Assembly (NCBI RefSeq): GCF_018967845.1 | Contig: NZ_JAHLZZ010000001.1 | Location: 1,426,001-1,490,000 of the forward strand | Length of the DNA stretch: 64,000 nt | Reading direction: 5' to 3' | From: Hymenobacter siberiensis | Lineage (GTDB): Bacteria; Bacteroidota; Bacteroidia; Cytophagales; Hymenobacteraceae | Part shown: one piece after another, positions 42,930-51,488 of the stretch | How positions within the stretch are numbered: the stretch's first letter is position 1 | Layout of the letters: each line of letters opens with the position of its first letter | The notes under the pieces: generated by a model | Database searches by the model: none | The model's input: the letters and a program-made list of their open reading frames with translations, nothing else | Told to the model about the DNA's origin: nothing | Position numbers and translations under genes: made by a program

Positions 42930-43493
42930 ATGAAATTTACCGAAACCAAACTCTCCGGGGCCTTCATCATCGACGTGAACCGGCTGAGTGATGAGCGCGG
43001 CTTTTTTGCCCGCTCTTGGTGCGAAGACGAGTTTGCTGCCCACGGCATTGCCATGCCGCCGCAGCAGGCCAACCTGTCCTTCAACCCGCGCCGGGGCACG
43101 CTGCGCGGCATGCACTACCAACTGCCCCCCTACGAGGAAACCAAGCTGGTGCGCTGCACCCGGGGCGCGATTCTGGACGTGATAGTGGACCTGCGCGAGG
43201 AGTCGCCCACCTTCCGGCAGTGGATAGGGGTGGAGCTCACGGCCGACAGCTACCGCATGCTGTTTGTGCCCGGCCGCTTCGCCCACGGCTTCCTCACCCT
43301 GGAGGATAATACCGATGTATGCTATCAGGTATCGGCCAAATACACGCCCGGGGCCGAGCGCGGCCTGCGCTGGGACGACCCCGCCATCGGCATCCGCTGG
43401 CCCTTTGAGCCCGTGCTCATCTCCGAAAAAGACCGGGCGCACCCCGATTTTCAGGGGCGGGCCGTGCCGGGGCAGGAGCTGGTGACTGCTTGA
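42930..43493 (+). CDS. rfbC: dTDP-4-dehydrorhamnose 3,5-epimerase-like protein
   Basis: A 187-residue cupin from ATG 42930 (MKFTETKLSGAFIIDVNRLS). RmlC/RfbC features are ERGFFARSWC, RGTLRGMHYQ (catalytic His), VRCTRGAILDVIVDLR and VPGRFAHGFLTLED, so it should epimerise C3 and/or C5 of a 4-keto hexose linked to a nucleotide. No rmlA, rmlB or rmlD is in the window, so the substrate is more likely the CDP-linked keto sugar of this cluster than dTDP-4-keto-6-deoxyglucose. The symbol is by similarity only. Confidence 0.85.
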   Translation: MKFTETKLSGAFIIDVNRLSDERGFFARSWCEDEFAAHGIAMPPQQANLSFNPRRGTLRGMHYQLPPYEETKLVRCTRGAILDVIVDLREESPTFRQWIGVELTADSYRMLFVPGRFAHGFLTLEDNTDVCYQVSAKYTPGAERGLRWDDPAIGIRWPFEPVLISEKDRAHPDFQGRAVPGQELVTA

Positions 43494-43499
43494 GCCGGG

Positions 43500-43646
43500 C
43501 GCACCGGTCTGACCGCCCTCGGCGGTCAGACCGGTGCGCCCGGCCAAACGAACCCCGAACCAACCCAGCGGCGCAAGCTCGGGCGAACCCTAATGGCGCT
43601 TGCACCAACCGGTCTGACCGCCCCAGGCGGTCAGACCGGTTGGTGC
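43500..43646. repeat. Palindromic element, B core, copy 5 (two hairpins)
   Basis: Two perfect hairpins: 43500-43540 (GCGCACCGGTCTGACC and complement) and 43602-43646 (GCACCAACCGGTCTGACC and complement), separated by about 60 bases without matching ends. It starts just after the RfbC stop. Confidence 0.75.
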
Positions 43647-43681
43647 CCCCAAATTGCTTTTCTCACCTCTCTTTCTGCATC

Positions 43682-45040
43682 ATGATACTCGTTGACAATG
43701 CCTTGAAGAAACGCCAGCAGGCCGGCCAGCCCATTCGGGTGGGCATGGTGGGCGCGGGCTTTATGGGCCGGGGCGTGGCCCTGCAAATTTGCCGCTATGT
43801 GCCCGGTATGGAGCTGGTGGCCATTGCCAACCGCACCATTGGGCAGGCCCGCCGGGCCTACCACGAGGCCGGCGAGCTGGGCACTACCGAGGTAAGCTCG
43901 GTGCACGCGCTGGAAGCCTGCATTGCGCGGGGCGAGCGCGCCATCACCGACGATGCGCTGCTGCTGAGCCGCGCCGAGGGCATCGATGCCATCATCGAGG
44001 TGACCGGGGCGGTGGAGCACGGCGCGCAGGTGGTGATGGAGGCCATCCGCCACGGCAAGCACGTGGTGCTGCTGAATGCCGAGCTGGACGGCACGGCCGG
44101 CGCCATTCTGAAAGTGTACGCCGACCGCGCCGGCGTGGTATACACCGTGAGCGACGGCGACCAGCCCGGCGTGACCCTTAATCTGGCGCGCTTCGTGCTG
44201 GGCCTGGGCGTGAAGCCGGTGCTGTGCGGTAACATCAAGGGCCTGCACGACCCCTACCGCAACCCCACCACGCAGGAGGGCTTTGCGAAGCAGTGGGGCC
44301 AGAACCCGAGCATGGTCACGAGCTTCGCCGACGGCAGCAAAATCAGTTTCGAGCAGGCCGTGATTGCCAACGCGCTGGGCATGGAAGTGGCTCGGCGCGG
44401 CATGTACGGCCCCACCGTGGCCCCGGGCACGCCCATTAGCAAGGCCGCCGAATGGTACCCCCAGGAGCGCCTGCTGGACGGCGGCCCCGGCATTGTGGAC
44501 TACGTGGTGGGGGCCGAGCCCGGCCCCGGCGTGTTCATCCTGGGTACGCACGACGACCCCATTCAGCAGCACTACCTCAAGCTGTACAAGCTGGGGCCGG
44601 GGCCGCTGTACTGCTTCTACACGCCCTACCACCTGTGCCATTTCGAAACGCCGAACTCGGTGGCGCGGGCGGTGCTCTTTGGCGATGCCTGCCTGGCCCC
44701 CGCCGGCGCGCCCAAAGTAGAGGTGATAACGGCCGCTAAAATTGACCTGCGGGCCGGCGATATGCTCGACGGCATCGGCCATTACATGACGTATGGGCTG
44801 GCCGAAAACTATGCTGTGGCCCGCACCGAAAACCTGCTGCCCATTGGCGTGGCCGAGGGCTGTCGCCTGCTGCGCGACATTCCCAAAGACCAGGTGCTGA
44901 CCTACGACGACGTGGCGCTGCCCCCCGGCCGCCTCATCGACCTGCTGCGCCGCGAGCAGGAGCTCTATTTCAACCCGCCCATGCTGGCTGCCACTACCGC
45001 GCCGCTCGTGCCCGCCGGTTTTGCCCTGGCCAACCTGTAG
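43682..45040 (+). CDS. NAD(P)-dependent oxidoreductase with SAF domain
   Basis: A 452-residue protein from ATG 43682 (MILVDNALKKRQQAGQPIRV). An N-terminal Rossmann domain with VGMVGAGFMGRGVALQI is of the homoserine-dehydrogenase/GFO type, followed by GIDAIIEVTGAVEHGAQVVM and the middle domain (FILGTHDDPIQQHYLKLYKL). The C-terminal ~80 residues resemble a SAF domain (GVAEGCRLLRDIPKDQVLTY). Proteins of this type occur next to RfbF-type genes in polysaccharide clusters and probably oxidise or reduce a branched or keto sugar; the exact reaction is unknown to me. It lies between RfbC and the ATP-grasp gene. Confidence 0.82.
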   Translation: MILVDNALKKRQQAGQPIRVGMVGAGFMGRGVALQICRYVPGMELVAIANRTIGQARRAYHEAGELGTTEVSSVHALEACIARGERAITDDALLLSRAEGIDAIIEVTGAVEHGAQVVMEAIRHGKHVVLLNAELDGTAGAILKVYADRAGVVYTVSDGDQPGVTLNLARFVLGLGVKPVLCGNIKGLHDPYRNPTTQEGFAKQWGQNPSMVTSFADGSKISFEQAVIANALGMEVARRGMYGPTVAPGTPISKAAEWYPQERLLDGGPGIVDYVVGAEPGPGVFILGTHDDPIQQHYLKLYKLGPGPLYCFYTPYHLCHFETPNSVARAVLFGDACLAPAGAPKVEVITAAKIDLRAGDMLDGIGHYMTYGLAENYAVARTENLLPIGVAEGCRLLRDIPKDQVLTYDDVALPPGRLIDLLRREQELYFNPPMLAATTAPLVPAGFALANL

Positions 45041-45099
45041 CCATCAACCAGCAACTAACGCTGCCTTTTTTTCTGCCCTTTTACCGAAGCCTCATTGCC

Positions 45100-46308
45100 A
45101 TGAACCCCGCTCTGGTTGAATTTTTGAAACACCCCGGCCAACTACCCGCGCGGCCGGATGCCGCCGCTGCCGCTCCGGCCAAAACCGCCGTTCCGCGCCC
45201 CGCCACGGCTCCGCTCACGGTGCTGGTGCTGGAGGGCGAGTACCGCCTCACCGGGGCCGTGCTGTTTTGCCTGAGCCGGCAGCCGGGCGTGCGGGCGCAT
45301 CTGCTGTCGCGCGATGCGCGGAGCCCGTACCAGTTTTCGCACTACGTGCGCTCGTTTCACCTGCTGGGGCCCGAGAGCCCGGCGGAGGTATTCGTGGCCT
45401 TCGTGCAGAATGCCGCCCATGCCACCGGGGCCGAAGTGCTGCTGCCGGTGGATGTGGCCGGCATGCGCTTCGTGATTGAGCACCGCGCGGCGCTGGCGGC
45501 CGCCGTGCCGCTGCTGCCGCTGCCGGCCGCTGCATACTACGAAATTGCCACCGACAAGGGCCTGCTGGGCGTATTCATGCAGGAGTACAACATTCCCGCG
45601 CCCGATACCATCGTGGATATCTGGCACAACCTGGCGGCCAAGCTGGCGCAGTTCGAATTTCCGGTGCTGCTGAAACCCATTGAGGGGGCCGGCGGCCGGG
45701 GCATTGTGCGCTACGCCACGCCCGAGGCGCTGCTGGCCGCCGTGGCCGCGCTGCCCGACGGCAGCCGCTACATTGTGCAGAACTGCATCGAGGGCTACGA
45801 CATCGACTGCAACGTGCTGTACCAGAACGGGCAGCTCGTTGCTCATTCCATTCAGAAGGGCCTGGTGGCTACCGGCGACGAGTACGCGCCCACCGAGGCC
45901 ATCGAATTTGTGCACCACGATGCTGTGCTGGCCGTGGTAGACCGCCTGATGAAAGCCCTGCGCTGGAACGGCGTGGCCCACCTCGACCTGCGCTACGATG
46001 CCCGCGCCCGCCAAATCAAGGTCATCGAAATAAACACCCGCTTCTGGCTCACGGTAGTGGGCTCGGCACTGGCGGCGGGCGTGAACTTTCCGCTGCTGGC
46101 CTGCCAGGTGGCGGCCGGCCGGGCGGTGGCCCCCGCACCGTTTCGGGAGGGACGCTACATCCCGTTTGCCAACTACCTGAAGTACCGCTACGGCCGCCGC
46201 GTGCGCCGGGCCGATGACGTGCAGTTTGCGCTGCGCGATACCAGCGTGGGCGCTTTTCTGGGTGACCCACTCACCAAGCTTTACCGCTTCCTCACCGACG
46301 AGGACTAG
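45100..46308 (+). CDS. ATP-grasp carboxylate ligase-like protein
   Basis: A 402-residue protein. After an Ala/Pro-rich N-terminal extension (about 1-40) comes a pre-ATP-grasp domain (TVLVLEGEYRLTGAVLFCLS) and the ATP-grasp fold, with the Lys/Gly loop in VLLKPIEGAGGRGIV, YIVQNCIEGYDIDCNV and the metal-binding Glu/Asn in KVIEINTRFW. Such enzymes join a carboxylate to an amine (or activate it as acyl phosphate), often adding an amino acid to a sugar in surface polysaccharides. It starts 59 bases after the SAF gene and ends the polysaccharide operon. Substrates unknown. Confidence 0.85.
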   Translation: MNPALVEFLKHPGQLPARPDAAAAAPAKTAVPRPATAPLTVLVLEGEYRLTGAVLFCLSRQPGVRAHLLSRDARSPYQFSHYVRSFHLLGPESPAEVFVAFVQNAAHATGAEVLLPVDVAGMRFVIEHRAALAAAVPLLPLPAAAYYEIATDKGLLGVFMQEYNIPAPDTIVDIWHNLAAKLAQFEFPVLLKPIEGAGGRGIVRYATPEALLAAVAALPDGSRYIVQNCIEGYDIDCNVLYQNGQLVAHSIQKGLVATGDEYAPTEAIEFVHHDAVLAVVDRLMKALRWNGVAHLDLRYDARARQIKVIEINTRFWLTVVGSALAAGVNFPLLACQVAAGRAVAPAPFREGRYIPFANYLKYRYGRRVRRADDVQFALRDTSVGAFLGDPLTKLYRFLTDED

Positions 46309-46413
46309 GCCCGCGTGGCCCCGGCTACGGCCGGGCCACGCGGCAGCCGCCGATACCCATTCATTTTTTACCCACCTCACGCTTACCTCCGATGCAGTTG
46401 CACCCTTTCCGTT

Positions 46414-49400
46414 ATGAAAAATATTTTTACCGCCATTTTCTGCGCGTTGCTGCTGCTAGGCAACGCGCAGGTGCAGGCCCAGACGCCGCCCACGGGCTTC
46501 ACTTCCACCACCGTTTCCTCGGGCTGGAATGAGGCGGTGGGGCTGACTTTCAATAGCAGCGGCAGCAAGATGTTTGTGTGGGAGCGGCCGGGCAAAGTCT
46601 GGGTGGTGGTGAACGGCCAGCGCCAGCAGCTGATTGACATTTCGCCCGAAGTAGGGGCCTGGGCCGACCACGGCTTGCTGGGCTTCGCCCTCGACCCGAA
46701 CTTCGACGCCAACGGCTACATGTACCTGCTGTACGTGGTGGACCGGCACTACCTGCTGAACTTTGGCACGGCCAGCTATAGCGCCACGACCAACAACTAC
46801 TACAGCGCCACCATTGGCCGCATCACCCGCTACACGGCTACGCCCAGCGGCACGGGCTACACCGTGAACCCGGCCAGCCGCAAAATATTGCTCGGGGCCA
46901 CCAAGTCCACGGGCATTCCCTCGACCCACGACGGCCACTGCACCGGCTCGCTGGTGTTTGGCACCGATGGCACGCTGCTGGTCTCAACCGGTGACGGGGC
47001 CCACTGGGCGCCGGATTTAGGCAGCTACAACGAAACCTACTACGCGGAGGCGTTGGCCGATGGCATCATCTCCGCCAAGGAGAACGTAGGCGCCCTGCGC
47101 GCCCAGCTGGTAGACTGCCTAAGTGGTAAAATCCTGCGCCTGGACCCCGCCACCGGCAACGGTGTGGCCAGCAACCCCTTTTATGACGCCGCCAGCCCCG
47201 GCGCGCCCCGCTCCAAAGTCTGGACCCTGGGCCTGCGCACGCCCTTCCGCATGAGCCTGCGGCCCGGCACCGGCAACCCCGACCCCGCCCAGGGTAACCC
47301 CGGCACGCTCTACGTGGGCATGGTGGGTGCCTCCACCTGGGAAGAAATAACGGTGGTGGACCGCGCCCGCGTGAACCTGGGCTGGCCGCTGTTTGAGGGC
47401 CTGACGCCCTATTCGGCGTTCACCAACTCGAACGTGTATAACCTCGATGCGCCCAACCCGCTCTACAACACGGGCGGCTGCACCAAGCAGTTCTTCTACT
47501 TTCAGGACCTGTTGAAGCTGGCCACGCCGAGCGGCACGGCTACGTTCACTAATTCGTGCAATACGTCGCAATCGATTCCGGCTAGCATTCCCACGTTTGT
47601 GCACACCCGGCCGCTCATCGACTGGGGCCACGGGCCGGGGCCGTCGCGCACGGGCACCTTCAGCGGGCAAACGCCCACCACGGTTAATATCGGGGCGGCG
47701 GACTCGCCGGTGAGCGGGGCGCAGTTCGGGGGTAATTCGGTGACGGGCGGGGTGTTTTATCCCTACAGCGACTTTCCGGCCCCGTACGCCAACTCCTACT
47801 TTTTTGGGGACTACGTGGGCGGCTGGATTAAGAGCATGACCGTGAACAGCAGCAACCAGCCTAGCGCGGTGCGCAGCTTCGTGGACAGTGGGGCCGTGCC
47901 GGTGTTTTTTGGCACCAGCCCAAGCGAAACGGGCCTGTTCTACGTCAACTTTTACCCTTCGGAAATTCGCAAAATCAGCTACGTGACTACCGGCAGCCCG
48001 CCGGTGGCGGTGGCTACGTCCAACAAAACCTATGGCCCCGGCCCGCTCACGGTGCAGCTCACCGGCAGCAATTCGACCGACCCCAACGGTAGCCCGCTCA
48101 CCTATAGCTGGAATTTCGGCGATAGCACGGCCACCAGCGCGGCGGCCAACCCCAGCCACACGTTTTCGCCGGCTACTTCGGCCGCCACGCAATACACCGT
48201 CATGCTCACCGTGACCAATTCCCAGGGCCTGACCAACCAGGCTTCGCTGACGATTTCGGCCAACAATACCCCGCCGCAGGTCACCATTACCAGTCCGGCG
48301 GCGGGCACAGTGTACCCGCTCACGGGCAACACCACCTACCAGCTGCGGGCCACCGTGGTCGACAATGAGCAGAGCGGCCACCTACTATTCTACAAGTGGC
48401 AAACGGTGCTGCACCACCTCACGCACCTGCACCCCGACCCCGTGGACACCACCCGGCAAACCAGCACCATTGTGGGCCCCTACGGCTGCGGGGCCGAAGC
48501 CTACTACTATACCATTGCCCTGACCGTGACCGATGCCGGCGGGCTTTCGACCACCCAGCAGGTGCGCCTCGACCCCGACTGCACCACGCCCAGCTTCACG
48601 CTCGTTGATGCCGACGCCGCTTCCGACGCCGACATTCAGCCCCTGACCAATGGGGCCATTCTCAACCTGGCCACGCTGCCCACTCGCCACCTGAACATCC
48701 GGGCCAATGCCGACCCGGCCACTACCGGCAGCATGGTGTTTTCCCTCACCGGCCCGCAAACCCAGGCCGTGACCGATAACGCGGCGCCCTTCGCGCTGTT
48801 TCTGGATGTGAACGGCGACTACAACTCCTGGACGCCGCCGGTGGGCAACTACCAGCTCACGGCCACCGGCTACAGCGGGGCCAATGGCAGCGGCACCGCC
48901 CGCCCGCCCCTCACCATAAACTTCACGGTGACGGATTCGAACGCTCCCGGGCCGTTTGCGCTCACCACGGCCACGGTGGGCACCGGCACCGTGACCAAAA
49001 ACCCCAATGCCGCTACCTATGCCAGCGGCAGCACGGTGAGCCTCACGGCCACGCCGGGGGCGGGCTACACCTTCGCGGGCTGGAGCGGCGATGCCAGCGG
49101 TACGGCCAACCCCCTTGCCGTGACGATGACGGCTGACAAATCCATCACGGCTACCTTCACGGCTACCTCGGGCGGGGGCGGCTATACTTTCTACCGGGCC
49201 ATCAACCTGGGCGGGCCGGCCCTCACGCTGGATGGCAACGCCTGGGGCGGCTCCACGGCGGCCAACTATTCAACCAACGGCTCAACCTTCGAGAACCAGG
49301 CCGTGGCGCTGGTGCCCACCACCGATGCCGTGCGCGCGGGCATGATTCAGCAGGCTGTTTTCGGCCCCGACCTGAGCGTGGCGCTCTCGGCCGTGCCCGC

Positions 49401-51336
49401 CGGCACGTACCAGGCCTACCTGTACGTGTGGGAAGACAGTGGCCCCGAGGTAATCAACCTCTCGCTGAACGGGCAGGTTAAGCTGAGCAACTACAGCACC
49501 GGCCCCGCCGGTACCTGGAACCGGCTGGGGCCCTACAACGTGACGCTGGCGGCCACGGGCTCGGTGCAGTTCACCAGCACCGGCGGCTGGCCCAATTTTT
49601 CGGGCATGGAGCTCTGGCAGCAAACCGGCGGCACGCCCACCAGCTACACCCTGACTACCGCCACGGTAGGCAGCGGCACCGTGACGAAAAACCCGAATGC
49701 CGCCACCTACGCCAGCGGTACGAGCGTGAGCCTGACGGCCACGCCCGCCGCCGGCTACCAGTTCAGTGGCTGGAGCGGCGATGCCTCGGGCACGGCCAAC
49801 CCGCTATCGGTGACGATGACGGCCAACAAGAACATCACGGCCACTTTCACGGCCCTTCCGGCCGGGCAAAGCGTGACGAGCTACACGCTGATAAACGCCG
49901 ACACGAATGGCGACATTCAGGCCCTTGCCGCCGGCACGACGCTGAACCTGGCCACGCTGCCCACGCGCAACCTGAACGTGCGGGCTAATACCAACCCGGG
50001 CACCGTGGGCAGCGTGGTATTCACCCTCAGCGGCGCAGATACGCAGAACCAGACCGAGTCGGTCGTGCCTTACGCGCTGTTTTCGGACAATGGCGGGGTG
50101 TATAATTCCTGGACGCCGGCGGTGGGCAGCTACACGCTCACGGCCACGCCCTACACGGCCGCTAGTGGCGGGGGCACGGCGGGTACGCCGCTTACTATCA
50201 GCTTCAGCGTGATTGACCAGGCGGGCACTGCCTACACGCTGGCCACCAGTACCGTGGGCACGGGCACGGTGACGAAAAGCCCGAATGCGGCTTCCTACGC
50301 CAGCGGCTCCACAGTGAGCCTGACGGCCACGGCCGGGGCGGGTTATCAGTTCAGCGGCTGGAGCGGCGATGCCACGGGTACGGCCAATCCGCTGACGGTG
50401 ACGATGAATGGAAATAAATCCATCACGGCCACCTTCACGGCTACCCCGACCACTACCTACACGCTGGCCACCAGCACGGTGGGCACGGGCACAGTAACGA
50501 AAAGCCCGAATGCGGCTTCCTACGCCAGCGGCAGCACAGTTAGCCTGACGGCCACGCCGGGAGCAGGCTTCGCCTTCACGGGCTGGAGCGGGGACGCCAG
50601 CGGCACGGCCAACCCGCTGTCGGTAACAATGAACGGGAACAAGGCCATCACGGCCACGTTCACGGCGAGTTCGGGCGGGCAGCAGCTCACGGGCTTCGTG
50701 CTGGTGAACGCGAGCAATGGCACCGACATCCAGGCCCTGACCACGGGGGCGGCGCTGAACCTGGCCACGCTGCCCTCGCGCAACCTCAACGTGCGGGCCA
50801 CAACCAGCCCGGCCACGGTGGGCAGCGTGGTGCTGACGCTGAGCGGGGCGGCCACGCGCAGCCAGACCGAGTCGGTGGCGCCATACGCGCTGTTCGGCGA
50901 CAACGGGGCGGGCACCTACAACGCGTGGACGCCGGCGGTGGGCAGCTACACGCTCACGGCCCAGCCCTACACGGGCGGCGGGGGCGGGGGCACAGCGGGC
51001 GCGGCGCTCACCATCAGCTTCAGCGTGAGCGACCAGGCGGCGCGGGTGACCCTGGCCAGTGGTGGTAGCAGCGCGTCCGGGGTGGCGTTGGCGGTGGCGT
51101 ACCCCAACCCCTCCGCCGACGGCCGCTTCTTCCTGCGCCTGCCCGAGGTCTTGCAGGGCGCGGTGCATTACCGCCTGCTCACGGCCCTGGGGGCCACGCT
51201 GGCCACCGGCATCCTCCCGGCCGAGGCCCCGGTGCAGCACCTCGATTTCGCGCACGAAATCAATGCCGCCGGACTGTATTACCTGCTCCTCGAAAATAAC
51301 CACGCCGCCGCCCGGCTCAAGCTGCTGCGGCAGTGA
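46414..51336 (+). CDS. Giant secreted PQQ-dependent sugar dehydrogenase-like protein with PKD, repeat domains and T9SS sorting region
   Basis: A 1640-residue protein from ATG 46414 with a signal peptide (MKNIFTAIFCALLLLGNAQV, cut near VQAQ). Residues about 25-520 form a glucose/sorbosone-dehydrogenase beta-propeller (DHGLLGFALDPNFDANGYMY, HDGHCTGSLVFGTDGTLLVS, VWTLGLRTPFRM). Then a PKD domain (about 527-620, TYSWNFGDSTATS), three copies of a ~115-residue domain (about 724-847, 1155-1268, 1424-1540; FTLVNAD... LNLATLPTRNLN), four InlB-like repeats (about 848, 1077, 1271 and 1347; GYTFAGWSGDASGTANPL), and one malectin-like domain (about 924-1072, YRAINLGGPALTLDG). The end (AVAYPNPSADGRFFLRL...) looks like a T9SS C-terminal sorting domain. 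Probably exported and surface-bound, oxidising or binding sugars. Confidence 0.9.
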   Translation: MKNIFTAIFCALLLLGNAQVQAQTPPTGFTSTTVSSGWNEAVGLTFNSSGSKMFVWERPGKVWVVVNGQRQQLIDISPEVGAWADHGLLGFALDPNFDANGYMYLLYVVDRHYLLNFGTASYSATTNNYYSATIGRITRYTATPSGTGYTVNPASRKILLGATKSTGIPSTHDGHCTGSLVFGTDGTLLVSTGDGAHWAPDLGSYNETYYAEALADGIISAKENVGALRAQLVDCLSGKILRLDPATGNGVASNPFYDAASPGAPRSKVWTLGLRTPFRMSLRPGTGNPDPAQGNPGTLYVGMVGASTWEEITVVDRARVNLGWPLFEGLTPYSAFTNSNVYNLDAPNPLYNTGGCTKQFFYFQDLLKLATPSGTATFTNSCNTSQSIPASIPTFVHTRPLIDWGHGPGPSRTGTFSGQTPTTVNIGAADSPVSGAQFGGNSVTGGVFYPYSDFPAPYANSYFFGDYVGGWIKSMTVNSSNQPSAVRSFVDSGAVPVFFGTSPSETGLFYVNFYPSEIRKISYVTTGSPPVAVATSNKTYGPGPLTVQLTGSNSTDPNGSPLTYSWNFGDSTATSAAANPSHTFSPATSAATQYTVMLTVTNSQGLTNQASLTISANNTPPQVTITSPAAGTVYPLTGNTTYQLRATVVDNEQSGHLLFYKWQTVLHHLTHLHPDPVDTTRQTSTIVGPYGCGAEAYYYTIALTVTDAGGLSTTQQVRLDPDCTTPSFTLVDADAASDADIQPLTNGAILNLATLPTRHLNIRANADPATTGSMVFSLTGPQTQAVTDNAAPFALFLDVNGDYNSWTPPVGNYQLTATGYSGANGSGTARPPLTINFTVTDSNAPGPFALTTATVGTGTVTKNPNAATYASGSTVSLTATPGAGYTFAGWSGDASGTANPLAVTMTADKSITATFTATSGGGGYTFYRAINLGGPALTLDGNAWGGSTAANYSTNGSTFENQAVALVPTTDAVRAGMIQQAVFGPDLSVALSAVPAGTYQAYLYVWEDSGPEVINLSLNGQVKLSNYSTGPAGTWNRLGPYNVTLAATGSVQFTSTGGWPNFSGMELWQQTGGTPTSYTLTTATVGSGTVTKNPNAATYASGTSVSLTATPAAGYQFSGWSGDASGTANPLSVTMTANKNITATFTALPAGQSVTSYTLINADTNGDIQALAAGTTLNLATLPTRNLNVRANTNPGTVGSVVFTLSGADTQNQTESVVPYALFSDNGGVYNSWTPAVGSYTLTATPYTAASGGGTAGTPLTISFSVIDQAGTAYTLATSTVGTGTVTKSPNAASYASGSTVSLTATAGAGYQFSGWSGDATGTANPLTVTMNGNKSITATFTATPTTTYTLATSTVGTGTVTKSPNAASYASGSTVSLTATPGAGFAFTGWSGDASGTANPLSVTMNGNKAITATFTASSGGQQLTGFVLVNASNGTDIQALTTGAALNLATLPSRNLNVRATTSPATVGSVVLTLSGAATRSQTESVAPYALFGDNGAGTYNAWTPAVGSYTLTAQPYTGGGGGGTAGAALTISFSVSDQAARVTLASGGSSASGVALAVAYPNPSADGRFFLRLPEVLQGAVHYRLLTALGATLATGILPAEAPVQHLDFAHEINAAGLYYLLLENNHAAARLKLLRQ

Positions 51337-51422
51337 TGGCGGCTTGGCACATCGCCGGCCAGGGGAGTATCGGAATGATGATTTTCTTCTCGAATCGGAT
51401 AGTCTATTACTCTCTTTACCCT

Positions 51423-51456
51423 CGCGGTCCGGTCCGGACCGCGGGGGATTTTTTCG
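51423..51456 (+). terminator. Terminator after the giant dehydrogenase gene
   Basis: CGCGGTCC-GGTCC-GGACCGCG stem-loop (51423-51443) followed by GGGGA and six T. Confidence 0.75.
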
Positions 51457-51488
51457 CCCGTTTCAGTTCTCTTCTTCAGTCCCCCGAT

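Noticed and set aside
47119..51303. Long minus-strand open frames (420 and 499 codons) opposite the giant secreted protein
   Set aside because: They are rich in Arg, Gly and His with no family resemblance, and arise from the G/C bias of third positions on the coding strand. The plus-strand protein has clear domains throughout.
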